A stretch of 64,000 nucleotides of DNA from Gautieria morchelliformis (GCA_015179125.1 WHVA01000480.1:22392-86391), one strand, 5' to 3'. Shown: positions 43,650 through 55,321, counted from the stretch's first letter. Numbers and translations: made by a program. The notes: generated by a model not told the origin, from the letters alone.

Positions 43650-44335
43650 ACCTTAGTGACCTCCATGTGTTTTCCAATTTTGGGCCTTTCCCGAGGCTAA
43701 TACAGCTTGTAAACAGTCATAGAAACACAACCAAACGACCGTCCCTACCCAGGAATAACATTGCAGAATCGTGTCTCGGATGTTAGGCAATTCAAGGACA
43801 AGATCAATCAACTCAGGTTGACACCAGTACTACCCGAATATGCCGCCACGCACACAAATAACAGTATTACTGCCATGCGTGTTCTGGATGTCGTCCGTGA
43901 CAATATTTGTGTGTTCTCCAATCTCAATAACGTTCTGAGACTAATATGCCTTGCAAACAGTTACAGATCTTCAACTCAATTACATGGCATCTGCAACAGG
44001 TGCCCGGCGGTTTGGTGCGGATACAGGATCAGGACGTCTGCGAGGAACCAGACACACCACCAGCCCCATATTTTCCTCGAAGCGGGTGACGACAAGTCTG
44101 CCATCGCCCACAGTCGGAGATCGCTCGACGATTTGACAGCCTGAGTGAGGCTCAGACACATCAGGTCATAATAGACAGTCGTTGGCTCAAATGATAAACA
44201 ATTACCTACCAACCTAGGAGATTTCCCTTAATTGTCGGACGTTTGCTCACTGTTAGAATAGACGATCATGCCATTATCACTTACTGGTTATCAGAACATA
44301 ATGAATAATAACCCAGGGCTAGTCACAGCTCCTCG
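43650..44335 (+). pseudogene. NLR/STAND fragment, copy B
   Basis: An inverted copy of 20237-20945 with small differences. The open frame 43761-44144 reads INQLRLTPVLPEYAATHTNN, ITAMRVLDVVRDNICVFSNL, and then IFLEAGDDKSAIAHS, which sits where the NACHT P-loop (GxxGxGKSxIA) should be. The Gly-x-Gly of the loop is lost (AGDD). It is cut on both sides and so cannot be a working receptor. Homology to copy A runs from about 43650 (GTGTTAACCTTAG) to about 44335. Confidence 0.6.
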
Positions 44336-45180
44336 TAAGCTGTCGAAGCAATTGGAGGACAGGTCACTTGTTTTGATTATCACTCACTGGTTGCAGCCGC
44401 TCCTACTAGTTCGATTTATGGTTGGATTACCATCACCTTTGCTCAGCTTTAGAATAGTTGGAGGGGTTATGATAAATCACCTGTTATCAGAATATAATCA
44501 ATTATTGTCCAGAGTGTTGTGACAAAATTATGACATCTATTCATCTCTAGATACATGCAAAAGACTAATATTCAAAAGAATTTATTCATGAATAAATGAC
44601 CCACTTACGATGCATATATGCACCAGCATGCACAAGCGCCAGATGACATTATAGATAATGATGCTATCTTATCTACTGGATAGATAAGGTACAGACGCCA
44701 GCCCTTTCCTCCAGAAGCTTGACCAGTTGTGCAGTTTTGTGCAGTTTCAGTCCTTCACCTCCCTCCCATACAGGAATGTTTGCATCCGAGGCTCTCATGC
44801 GTATCTGTCCCAGATATGCTCACCAATGGACTGCCATCATTCTCCTTCTCGGAAATGCCAACTGATGGAGATAGGGAGCATCCTTGCTTCTGCATAGGTC
44901 ACTGGCACATCACCATGGCGTCTTGCATAGATTCTCCCACATCCTTTGCCGCTTCTGAGTCTGTTTATTAGATAGTTAATAGACAATAAATATCATGAAC
45001 AAGCCCTTAACTCACATGTTTTTCGCGCTCCTTCTGCTTCTCCTTGGTCCCTTTTCCTCAAAATTGAGATGCTGCATAGCATCCAGCTTCCCTGAGAGCG
45101 AGGTGAACAGGGCTGGATCATGCTCCCACTCTTTACCAAGAGCAGACCGGGGAGTCTTCTTTTTTTGCCCCTACTCCCTT
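44336..45180. other. Unassigned stretch
   Basis: No recognisable coding on either strand. Contains short A+T-rich patches and a minus-strand frame (about 45180 down to 44995) that might belong to the Myb/SANT-like ORF. Confidence 0.35.
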
Positions 45181-45576
45181 CTAGTCAGTGTGCAAAGACA
45201 AAAGAAATATGCTAAGATGCACCTCCACCCAAGCAAGCAGTGATGCCACCTTGTTCTTGAGTGTGTCCCACTCATGGTTCGGGCAAGACCCATTGTCTTG
45301 CATGTGCCTGGCCACTTCTTTCCAGTGTTCACCAAGTTTTGCATGTGAACACATGTACAGGTTGACAATCACAGTGTGGAGCAGTTGGTCAAGGTCACGC
45401 AAAGAAAATACTTCACATGCCTTGCGTGAAGATTTGGGTTGTGACCCAAGACCCTTAGACAACACGCCCAACCCAGTGTTTGATGGCACGTCAGGTGTGC
45501 CAGGGGGTGCAGCGACAGAGCGACCAAGGGAGGGAGCCGGACCAAGTCCTTCCTCAATCCCACCTGCTTGTGACAT
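45181..45576 (-). CDS. Myb/SANT-like DNA-binding ORF, partial
   Basis: 131 residues. After a low-complexity head, FSLRDLDQLLHTVIVNLYMC ... LGEHWKEVARHMQDNG ... WDTLKNKVASLLAWV has the spaced Trp/aromatic helix pattern of Myb/SANT-like domains found next to fungal DNA transposases. It stops at 45181; no downstream domain is evident. The opposite-strand frame is a shadow. The function would be DNA binding if intact. Confidence 0.45.
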   Translation of the reverse strand: MSQAGGIEEGLGPAPSLGRSVAAPPGTPDVPSNTGLGVLSKGLGSQPKSSRKACEVFSLRDLDQLLHTVIVNLYMCSHAKLGEHWKEVARHMQDNGSCPNHEWDTLKNKVASLLAWVEVHLSIFLLSLHTD

Positions 45577-46136
45577 GATTGGAGTGCTAGGGTGTTATAA
45601 AAGATGCAGGTGGGATAACCTGCATACTCACATGTGACCGAGTGGGTGTGGGCTGGAGTGGATGCATATGATAATATTTTCTCATGCTACTGTATGACAG
45701 GATTAGCAGTTCAGCGTACTCCATAACTAATATCTATTACAAACCAATACACTCTATTTTGGTGGTGCAATCTCAGAATATCTCATGCAATGCCACTGCC
45801 AAACGGGCTCTTAGTTCTCACCCCCCATGCCGAGGGTGTAGTGAGTAGCCTCTTTATTGACCGAATATCCACAACACTTTATAGTTAGGAGCAGCTCAAT
45901 CAGTGAGTTATAATCAAAACATCTCATCTGCCAATTGCTCACAAGGCATTTTGATTAGCTCTGTGTTGTAAATCTGAGTGTCGGATCACCGAGCCAGCGT
46001 TGTCTTCTCTTTTGTGAATGATATAGTTACTATTACTCAGCAGCTAGTACAAATACCTGATACATGTATGATGGCGCTTCAGACTCTTTTCTGACGCTGT
46101 ATAGGTTATAGACTGCCTGTAGAGGTTTCTCTTACA
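45577..46136 (+). mobile_element. Probable 5' LTR region of the second copia element
   Basis: The sequence ends TTTCTCTTACA at 46136 directly before a primer-binding site, as a 5' LTR should. I could not find the matching TG start or a 3' LTR, so the left limit is open. Confidence 0.4.
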
Positions 46137-48666
46137 ATAGGTTATGGGCCCCGCTCCCTAAAACTTACCCTAACCTAATCGTCAGCGCAAAAGATCTAAC
46201 CACAGTCTCAGAATAAGCCAGCCATGCCATGGCTGACACGACAACCTCAAAGCTCCTGTCCACCATTGAAAGGTTTGACAGGAAAAACTGGGAAACATGG
46301 GCTTTTTTACTAAAAGCTGCACTCATGTTTATCGATGCCCTGTGCATCACTGAGGGCCAAGAATCGACACCTTCCCTGAGCATGCCACCAACAGACGACG
46401 AGTGCAAGCAACTTGAAGACTGGGAGAAGCGATCTCACCAGGCCTCTCCTTGCTGTTAGTATCTGGTAAGACCTCCGTTCACCAATCTCTTGACATGCTG
46501 AAAACTCTAGAGCAGAACTGGAGTAACCTTAAGACAACCTATGGAATGAGGACTGGTCTCAATATATGGGTCAACTACCATAGATACATGACCATGACGT
46601 TCTCACATGATACTCAACTCACACAACCAATGGATGAGATGTCTGAGTTGAGAAACCGAATTGTTGCCGCAGGTCTAGCCATCAGTGACCCTTTTCACAC
46701 CCTCAACGTACTCAAAGCCCTACCGGCATCCTACCAGATCACATAGCAAACCATACTCACCACTATTACCAATTTCTCCAAAATCGACTGGGCAAACACA
46801 TGGAGCTGCATCCTGTCTGAGGAACTGTGACAGGGATCTCAGCCAAGCATGCACGCCATCCACACGAAGCCAACCACTGGCAAGGACAAGTGTAACTACT
46901 GTGGGGGCACCAGGCACTGGGAAAAAGACTGTGGGCGCAAGGTGCATGGCTTGTCTCAAGAAGAGGTGCAGTCTGAGAGAAAGAAAGGGGCTGGTGATAG
47001 AAAGGGCAAAAGAAAAGCAAAAGAAAAGCAAAAGAAAAGGAGAAAGAGGAAACGGGGCCCTCTGTAAGCACTGCCATCACAGACAACTCTCCAAGCTCGT
47101 CAGATATTATAACCCTTGTAACCTCCGACACTGCAAATGACAGCATTTGCTTCTATATTGCGAGCTCACACATGTGGATGCTCAACTCAGGCTGCACTGA
47201 TCACATAATGCATGACATAGCCGACTATTTCATGTATCAGATGCTCCCAACACTGCACATGGTATACCTAGCTGACAAAAAGAAAGGGATACCTTATATT
47301 GCCATCAGCACAGTCATAATGTGAATGAGAGTGAATGGGATGGAGAAGAAAATTGAGCCGCAGAGCATACTTCATGCCCCGGACATCGGTGGTCAGTTCA
47401 GCTTGATCCTCAAAATGGGAGAAAAGGGGATATCCGTCACTTTCAAGGGCACAAAAGTAAACCTCAGCAGAAATGGGATGCAGTATGCAGAAGGTCAGCT
47501 TACCAGGCAACATTATTGGCTCACATTAAGCTGTGCAACACTGTCCATCCACTCAGCGCAAACGAACGTCCCCTTAGACATCCTCCCAGCTGTTAATGAT
47601 GTGTTTCATACTGTAGTTTGGCTTTACCAAGGCCAAACTCAGGTCTTGGGTCTCGGGTCAGAGGGCTTGGCTTCAACCTCGTGGGCTGTGCCCACTCAGT
47701 GTTTGGCCCTAATTTCAGGAGTGGTCTTAGCTTTAAGCCGAGATGCGGTTTTGATATCAAGTAGAGGGTCTCAAGTATGATAAGCTAATTTGATATCTGA
47801 ACTGAGGAACTACGATACATGGACTGGAGGTCTATATAGTAAAGTAGTGTGCAGGGTCGCAAAGAGAACATGATCAGATCAATGGTCAGGGGAACAAGGG
47901 TCAGGCAAACAGAGAACTAACTAGAAAAGGGAATCAGGGGTGATGGGAAGTGCGAAGGGAAACCTGAAGGAAAGCTGAGAATATCCCGAGGTTCCCAAAC
48001 AAGAGCCGAAGCCGAGGCTTCGGTCCAGATTCAGGAATGGATCGTAACACAAGCTCTCCTTGGTCACCTTTCTTGGTTGTCCCTGAAACAAATCAATGAC
48101 CAGATTGACACAAACTCACAACGCACACTATCGCCGTGCAAAGGCTGCCTGTTAGGGAAGTCCACAAGGTGAAAGTTCAAACCCTCAACTCACTGCCACA
48201 CTCAACCTTTCAACCTAGTCCACATGGACCCCGCAGGCCCCGTGCGAACATGTTCCATCCAGGGCCATAGCTACCATTATGTACTGGTGGACAACTACAG
48301 GTGTTACAAATGGATATTCTTCCTGCAACCAAAGGCTGATGCCTTCAAATACTTCAAGAAATATCCACACACTACATATGTATGCTCCAAGCCATACGCT
48401 CAGATTGTGGGGGGGAATCCCTATCAACGGAATTCATCTGGTACATCAAAGAAAGCAGAATAAAGCATAAACTTACTGCACCACACACACCGCAACAGAA
48501 CAGCGTTGCTGAAAGAGAAAACTTAATGATTATGGAAGCTGCACGTGCCATGCTACAAAGTGCCGGCATGTCTCATGGATTTTGGGAGAGCGCTGTTGCC
48601 ACAGCCGCACATGTAAGAAATTGCACTCCCTCATGCACAAACAACTACATGTCCCCACATGAATGC
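46137..48666 (+). pseudogene. Copia gag-pol relic 2
   Basis: Primer-binding-like GGTTATGGGCCCC follows the LTR end. Gag begins MADTTTSKLLSTIERFDRKN at about 46229, with a shift near 46450. A zinc knuckle CNYCGGTRHWEKDC is at about 46889. The protease site reads MWMLNSGCTDHI (about 47173), where the usual catalytic D of DSG is N. Integrase parts follow: CKGCLLGKS (zinc), MDPAGPVRTCSIQGHSYHYV (first D), IRSDCGGESLSTEF and PHTPQQNSVAERENLM (E). It ends at 48666 at an LTR1-like fragment, with no RT or RNase H. An LTR-like insert splits the integrase at 47600-48095. Confidence 0.85.
47600..48095. mobile_element. LTR-like insertion in copia relic 2
   Basis: TGTTTCATACTG near the left edge and CCTGAAACA near the right edge are inverted ends (TGTTTCA/TGAAACA). 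Copia coding resumes right after (NDQIDTNSQRTLSPCKGC). A short duplication ATGA at 47596-47599 and 48096-48099 is possible but weak. The exact ends are uncertain by a few bases. Confidence 0.55.
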
Positions 48667-48912
48667 TGTCATGACCCGTCTATTTTGTAGACACAGACAC
48701 CCCACTTTTATGTTCTCCCTGTTCACCCCTTGCTGAATTCGCCGAACATTTATTTGCTTTCATGTCATTCGCACGTAGCCGCGCTAGCTGTGCCTGATCA
48801 ACACCTTCTCCCTGGCTCGATGGTTCACCACTGGTCCCATCACCTCCCTGGCTCAAACCCCTTAGCCCTATTATCCATTCCCCCAGTCCCCCTCTATGTT
48901 CACGTGGCTTCG
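48667..48912 (+). mobile_element. LTR1-like fragment
   Basis: Starts TGTCATGACCCG, like the LTR1 5' end, and runs with diverged LTR1 blocks (GGTTCACCACTGGTCCCATC) to 48912, where a copia LTR in minus orientation begins. It truncates copia relic 2. Confidence 0.6.
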
Positions 48913-49447
48913 TGTAGAGGACAGGAATTATAGGCAGTAGGTTTGGACTTGGTGCTCAAAAGAAGACTAGAAATTAATTCACTCTCTCAGTGAATTTAGT
49001 TGTCACTATTAATATTATACACTACCTAGAAATTAATTCACTACAGTATTTCTAGGTCAACAAATCGAAAGGAAACAAGACTAATTTACTTGCCTCCCTC
49101 AGTGAATTTAGTTGTCACTGAGAGAGGAGGGAAATGTGTCTCATGCGCATGTACTACTAGCCGGCGCTTTAGCGCCCGTGGTGCCACGGTATGCCATGCT
49201 AAGCGCCCGTAGAACGTAGCACGGTAGTGAACAGCCGCAGCTCAAAAAGGAAATTTGTCCACAACCACCCACAAAGGGTCGGTTGGACAGAACATGAAAA
49301 GAAGTAGAAATACAGCTTTGAAAAATCAAAGAAAAATTTGACAAATCATAGAATCAATGTCAGTGTTTCAAGTCAAAATCAAAAGAAATACGAATGGTGG
49401 AATCTATTTGGCTTGATTTTGGTGCAGGAGCATAAATGCACCCAACA
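48913..49447 (-). mobile_element. Copia LTR (535 bp), minus orientation
   Basis: Reverse complement of the 538-bp LTRs at 55322 and 60079, nearly identical over its length (TGTTGGGTGCATTT ... GTCCTCTACA). It is flanked by CTTCG outside (48908-48912) and TGTTT inside, so it has no target duplication of its own. Confidence 0.92.
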
Positions 49448-52210
49448 TGTTTGATCCACAACATGTGTCCGAGAGGGATACCAGCTGAGTACACTAGTTG
49501 GATATGCAGAAAAGTGGAGGGACGAGTCACTATGCTGAGCTTTGACGACTACACTACAGAGCCAAGACAGATAACGCGAGGTATGGACCAAGGATGCCCT
49601 CTTTTGGCTATAGCCTACCAACTCTACAACAGCGACCTCATAGAAGTTGTACAGCGTGAGAGAGGTGAGGACTGCGTCGGGTTCATCAATGACACCACCA
49701 TCACTGCGGTAGGATCCTGTAGTAGACAGGAATTATGGGCAGTAGGTATGGACTTGTTGCTCAAAAGAATAGACTAGAAATTAGTTCACTCTCTCAGTGA
49801 ATTTAGTTGTCGCTGTAAATATATTATACACTACCTAGCAATTAATTCACTACAGAGGATTTCTAGGTCAATAAATCGAAGGAACACTAGACTAATTTAC
49901 TTGCCTCTCTCAGTGAATTTAGTTGTCACTGAGAGAGGGGGAAATCTGTCTCATTGTGCATGTACTACTACCCAGCCCTTTAGCGCCCAAGAGCTCGCGC
50001 GTCGAAGTTGTTTCAGACTCCGCTGGGTGCAGCCGCTTGTGAAAGCAGAAATAAAAAAATGAAATGAAGAGGTAGGGAGTGACTGGAAAACTTCGAAAAT
50101 AATCAGAGAAATGGATGCATGATACAAGAACAATGTGAGAAGAGATTGAAAAACCATACAACAAATTGAATATATTATGCTTGATTTTGGTGCAGGAGCA
50201 TAAATGCACCCAACAGATCCGACCTAGCAGAGGCCTTCAGCAAGCTGACCGACATCATGGCGAGACTGGCGGGTGCACTGTGCTGGGCCCAGTACCATGA
50301 CTGCAACTTCGCAGTGGAGAGGTTCAGCTTGATGGGACTTACCAGGCGACGGGAAAAAGACCCCACAAGACCCAGAAGAATCAGACCAGTAGCGAGACCC
50401 TCCATCAGAATAGGCCAGCATGTCGTCAAACCCACAGAGACACATAAGTTCCTCGGCATCGTCATGGACCAAGAGCTGTGATTCAAACAACAGGTACACC
50501 ACGCACTCAAAAAAGGCAACGCGTATGTCAATCAGTACAAGAGAATGACAAAGCAGACGAAAGGGGCTACAGCTAAGCACATGCGAAAATACTATCTGGC
50601 GGTGGAAATCCCTCAAATGCTTTACGTGGCTGATATCTTCCTTATCCCAGAATCTGAGCACACCAAGGGGACCAATGGGCACATCAACAAGCTAGCGCGA
50701 GTCCAATGACAGGCGGCACTCACCATAACAGGAGCCATGAGAACGACGGCTACTGACACTCTCGACGCACATGCCAATATACTACCTTTCCAATGGTGGT
50801 TGCAAAAATGATTCACAGAGCAGTGATATGGCTGGCCTGCCTACCCGACACCCATCCACTTGCAACGAAGGTCCACAAAGCGGCCGAACAATACGTCAAG
50901 AGGCACAGAATGCCCCTCCATGAGATCCTACTTGCCACTGGAATTCAGCCGCACAGAATGGAAAAGATCCATACCGTTGTTTATGGCCCCAAATTGTCCC
51001 CGGAGTTCAAGACCCGAATCACCCACAACAAATACCAGGCGATCGAGGAGATAGAGACGGAGTCAGCAGATGTTGTGGTATACTCAGACGGCTCGAGCAT
51101 AGAGGGCGGGGTAGGAGCGGTGGCGGTGCTGTACAGAGGAGGGAGAGAAGTCACAGCGGTCCGACTGTACATGGGCACAGACCAGGAGCACACGGTCTTC
51201 GAGGCTGAACTAGTGGGAGCTGCGATGGGCGCCAAGTTACTCAACATGGAGAGGGGATGAAAATACGTCATCGCTATGGACAACCAGGCAGCAATCCTCA
51301 CCACGAGAAAGGAGAAATAGACCCCGAGGCAGTATCTAATCAAAGCCCTCCATAGACAGATAGAAGGAGTCGCACAGCAGCAACCAGGAACGACCATACT
51401 GATGAGGTGGGTGCCGGGACATGAGGGCATGGCAGGCAACGAGCGAGCGGATGAGGAGGCAAAGAAAGCCGCGAGAGGAGAATCTAGCGAGGAGAGGTTT
51501 ATCCCAATCGAATGTAGGGGAGAGCTGCCTGTCAGCAAGAGGGCTGAGATCCAGCGTCACCAGAAGGAGATCAAACAGAGAGCCAGAGCGATCTTTGCTA
51601 AGTCCCCACACGCTCGAACCTCACATGAGATTGACCCGTCCATGCCATCCATAGTGTTCGCCAAGCTCACCAAGGACATGCCGCGACGGCACGCCAGCCT
51701 GCTAGTACAATTGAGAACGGGGCACATCGGACTCAACAAACACTTGCATAAAATCGGCAAACCAACCTCGCCAACATGCCCGGCCTGCAGGAAAGGGAAC
51801 GAAACAGTACACCACTATCTATTCAGGTGTCCGGCGTACAGGACACAGAGAAGAGAGAGGGAGAAGGGATTGCGCAGGGGCGCGGCCTCAATGAAAACGG
51901 TACTCGGAAAGCCCAAAGCGATGAAATACTTGTTCAAATACATCCACGACACACAGTGATTCGAAACATCCTGCAGAAAAATGATACTCCCGGAGAGGCA
52001 GAAGGACGAGACGAAGTGAGGAAGGAGTGGCGCGACAACTACCTTGCCCACATCAGCATGGACATGCTCAGGGCCTAGCCAGTGAGCAGAAGCAGAGATA
52101 GAGGGCGAAAGGAGAGAAGGCACCATAGTCAGCCCGAGCTTATGTATTGACCGTCTAGCATAGGGCAATGCCCCAATAGACGTAAAATTGGATTAAAAAA
52201 AAAAAAAAAA
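49448..52210 (+). pseudogene. LINE (Tad-like non-LTR element), 5'-truncated, split by a solo LTR
   Basis: RT part: NMCPRGIPAEYTSWI, FDDYTTEPRQITRGMDQGCP, then CVGFINDTTITAV, where FIDDT is expected, so a catalytic D is N. After the solo LTR it continues ADLAEAFSKLTDIMARLAGA, THKFLGIVMDQEL. RNase H: VVVYSDGSSIEGGVGAVAVL, AMDNQAAILTT, MRWVPGHEGMAGNERADEEA. The C-terminal zinc region is CPACRKGNETVHHYLFRCPA. Stop at 51957; the 3' UTR ends in a 16-nt A run (52195-52210). In-frame stops near 50481, 50708, 51258 and 51318 show decay. The 5' end is lost at the copia LTR at 49447. Such elements copy RNA into DNA at the target site and can also mobilise SINEs. Confidence 0.9.
49718..50215 (-). mobile_element. 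Solo copia LTR (498 bp), target duplication GATCC
   Basis: A more diverged member of the 538-bp LTR family, inserted in the LINE RT domain and flanked by GATCC at 49713-49717 and 50216-50220. Removal restores the LINE reading frame region. Confidence 0.92.
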
Positions 52211-52211
52211 C

Positions 52212-53325
52212 TTCCCCTTCCCAAGAAGCCTTGGAATTCCATCTCTATGGATTTCATTGAGCAGCTCCCACCTTCATCCGAGTTCACCTCCATACTAGTG
52301 ATTGTTGACCCCTTCACTGAGCAGGTTATCTTCATCCCAACCACAGACAAGATAACCTTGCAAGAGCTCGCTCACCTCTTCATCCTTCATGTCTTTTACA
52401 AGCATGGAGTCCCCTCACACGTCACTTTGGACAGGGGTTCGGAGTTCGTCTCTCACTTCTGGCGTTCTCTAGGGAAGGCCTTGGACATGTGGTTGCATTT
52501 TACCTCGGGATATCATCCCGAGGGTGATGGTCAAACCGAGCGTGCTAACCAAACCTTGGAACAGTACCTCAGGATCTATTGCAACTATCAGCAGTCCAAT
52601 TGGGCTTCACTCCTTCCCCTCGCCAAGTTCGCTTACAACAATGCACCTAGCGCAACCACCGGTATATCCCCGTACTTTGCTAACAAGGGTTACCACCCCA
52701 ACCTCGCAGTTCACCCCGAGCGCGCCCTTGCTTCGGCACGAGCTCAAGACTTCGTGGTTGACCTGGATGAGCTTCACCAAGAACTTCGCCGCGCCATCCT
52801 CGAGGCCCAAAAGACCTACGAAGCCTCAGCCGATGTTCGTCACAAACCCGCCCCTGATTTCCAAGTTGGATCCCTCGCCTTTGTAAAGGCACAGTACTTC
52901 AGAACAACTCAGCCCACTAAGAAGCTCACCAAGAAGTTTTTGGGTCCTTTTGAGATCATTTCCCGAGCGGGTACTCACTCCTTCACCCTTCGACTTCCAG
53001 AACACATGCATTCAGTCCATCCAGTATTCCATGTATCCATGCTCGAACCAGCCTCACCACCATCCCAAACTGAGTACAGCCTCCTCCGCCCCCAGTCGTC
53101 ATCGACAGCAAGCCCAAGTTCGAAGTATTGGAAATCCTCAACTCCAAGATCGATAATAGACGAAAGAGCTGCAAGCTACTCTATCTTGTTAGGTGGACTG
53201 GTTACGAGGATACCAATGAAGAAACCGCGTGGATCCTCACTTCCGAGCTTGACCATGCCTCGGAGCTGGTCACAGATTTTCATGAGTCTTATCCAGGCAA
53301 GCTGGGACCTTTGACTGCTCTATGA
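52212..53325 (+). pseudogene. Chromovirus (Ty3/gypsy) integrase end and chromodomain
   Basis: Starts directly after the LINE poly(A): SISMDFIEQLPPSSEF (first D), SHVTLDRGSEFVSHFW (second D), HPEGDGQTERANQTLEQYL (E), then KKFLGPFEIISRAGTHSFTL and HPVFHVSMLEP. A frameshift near 53070 leads to a chromodomain, FEVLEILNSKID, LYLVRWTGYEDTNEETAW, ending at TGA 53323-53325. Chromodomain integrases direct insertion to methylated-H3 chromatin. All upstream parts (gag, RT) are absent; the LINE insertion or a deletion removed them. Confidence 0.9.
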
Positions 53326-53447
53326 TCCTTTCCTTGTTTAACCCCCATGACCCCCCAGTAGTTAGATAACAAAAACCCCTCACAAGTGAACAACAAAACA
53401 CAAAGAAAGAAAAACACCAAGAAAATTCCATTATTCCATTATTTAGT

Positions 53448-54503
53448 TTAGTCCAACATCCTCATGTCCTCCACCTCGCTCCCCTCGCTATCTGCACCTG
53501 ACTCCTCCTCATTACTATTACTACTTCGCTCCACTAGACCCCCATGTCCCCCATAATCCGCCAAATCTCTCACCGCCTGCATCCGCTTCAAATAATTTCG
53601 CCTCCTCCTTATCCTCATAAACTCTACATCCGCCCTGTTCATCCTGTCATTCACAGCCCTAAACTCCCCCAACAACTTGCACACCCTCTCCCCAACCTCA
53701 CCAACCTTTTGTCCCATATCCCTCACCACCGCTATCAGTTCCCTCATCTCTGCACTTCACTCCGACCTTTTCATCTTCTTGTCTTTCTTCGCCTTCCGAC
53801 CTACCTCGGCTTCCTTCCCCTCACTCTGCCTCACTTCCCCAACCTCTCTCCCCTCACTCTGCCTTGCTCCCCCAGTCTCCTTTCCCTTTTCCTCGCTCAA
53901 CCTCACTACCATTTGCTCCACCCTCACCTCCAGAGTCCGCTCAACCCAATCGCTTCAGTCATCATCTTCAACCTCGTCCCCAACCTTGGCCTCTTTCCTC
54001 AGCCTCGGTCCATCCTCGCTATCCTCGCTCCGTGCCCGCTTCTTGCCTGCCTCCCTCGCGTGACCCTTCCCCTTGTTCGCTTTACCGCGACGACTGTGGG
54101 CTATACTGCAGCCCAGCGGTCGTGTCCTGCATCATACGCAGGCCCCGAGGTCGGTGATTCTGAAATCAAGGCTCACGGTGCGAAGACACGTATAATCGTG
54201 CTCTTCGCAGCGCGCGCACCTCGCCTCGGCTTTCGTCGCAATTTGCCATTCACAAGGTCCTCCGTCGGCGAGCTTGTACACGTATAGGGACAGGTCTGAC
54301 GGATGGTACGCAAACAACATGCGTTTGTACTGCCCGAATCAGCGACAAGTTCTTACAAGCACACACTTGGCAGTCACCTTGTTACCTTTTAGCCCTTCTT
54401 ACCACGGCTCGTGCATATCAATGGCCCCAGCATCATCAATGGGCCACGGCGCAACCTCGGGTGTAACCTCGCTCATCGGACTGTCCTCTTGGGACAGTAG
54501 CAT
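53448..54503 (-). pseudogene. Antisense ORF at the 3' end of the chromovirus
   Basis: On the strand opposite pol: ATG at about 54503 (EDSPMSEVTPEVAPWPIDDA), a probable intron 54402-54330, then CARCEEHDYTC ... CRTRPLGCSIAHSRRG after a frameshift, giving two C-x2-C/C clusters. A basic/acidic linker (GKKRARSEDSEDG) follows, then helical MRELIAVVRDMGQKVGEV and FMRIRRRRNYLKRMQAVRD, ending VEDMRMLD. One frame stays open over most of 1 kb with only two or three stops, so it was a real gene. It looks like a small nucleic-acid-binding, coiled-coil protein. Similar antisense ORFs are, as I recall, found in mushroom chromoviruses. Confidence 0.55.
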
Positions 54504-54720
54504 TTGGTCGAATACTGTTCACATCAACTGCAGAGTTGAATAGGGCTTGAGGGCGCACCATACTCGCTGGCACTTGGTTTTGCTGCCTCCTACCCAGCCT
54601 TTTATCTAACCTCGGCTACGATTTAAGCTTCGCCTTTCCGGCTACTTAACATCAGGCCGGGATCTAGATTTGAGGATAGGCAAACCTTGTTCATATTACG
54701 GCCTCGAGGGTCTCGGCCAT
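54504..54720. other. Chromovirus 3' untranslated stretch
   Basis: A short non-coding stretch of the element between the antisense ORF and the polypurine tract. Confidence 0.5.
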
Positions 54721-54730
54721 AAGGGGGGGA
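54721..54730 (+). promoter_or_regulatory. Polypurine tract of the chromovirus
   Basis: AAGGGGGGGA three bases before the LTR start. This shows the antisense ORF lies inside the element. Confidence 0.75.
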
Positions 54731-54733
54731 TAC

Positions 54734-55265
54734 TGTAAGGACCCGGCCTTTGGCCGGTTACTTACCAGTACAACACTTTTTCCGAGCCCGAGCCGTGTGA
54801 TACTCATGCCCGAGTACTTGTCATTCGAATCCTGCGCCCGAGCCCAAGCCCGAGCTTGAGCTCATATCCGACCTTGATCCCATGCCCGAATCCCCTTAGT
54901 TACTGATCCCGTTCTACCACGCATCATTTGTATATTGACTTCACCCTGACCTCGCCCTGACACCCTCCGAATATGCTCGCCCCTGACCCTTACCCTCGCT
55001 CGTATATAAACCCCCTGTATGCATTTCTACTCCTCAGTCTGAAAATCAACTACCATACCTCTTGATCCTTAGTTAGTTTCTAAGCCCTCACCTATTATTC
55101 ATTTACCTCCAAAGTTGGGACTCGTACATAGGGTCGGTGCAGCACATAACCTGAAGCCAAGTCCCTCTCCGACCTCCCTATCAGAACCTCGCTCCATAGC
55201 CTCGGACCGTACCTCCGGTTTTGTCCCCGAGCTCGGTCAACCGTACGAAGGATTGTATCGTAACA
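54734..55265 (+). mobile_element. Chromovirus 3' LTR (532 bp)
   Basis: Begins TGTAAGGACCCGGCC and ends GTATCGTAACA. A TATATAAACC box lies near 55005. It carries repeated CCCGAGC units (54786-54860). The partner 5' LTR is not in the window. Confidence 0.8.
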
Positions 55266-55321
55266 GGCAAAGGGCGAATATAATGATCATAGAAGGGTCA
55301 TGGCCCATGGGGAGGGCGAAG

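Noticed and set aside
45188..45637. 149-residue plus-strand ORF
   Set aside because: It is the opposite-strand shadow of the Myb/SANT-like ORF.
49436..49777. LTR frame plus LINE plus LTR as one protein
   Set aside because: The open frame only bridges LTR sequence and LINE RT by chance; the insertion boundaries are set by the GATCC duplications.
53544..54287. 247-residue plus-strand Pro/Leu/Ser-rich ORF
   Set aside because: Low complexity and opposite to the better supported antisense ORF, whose Cys clusters and helices make more sense.
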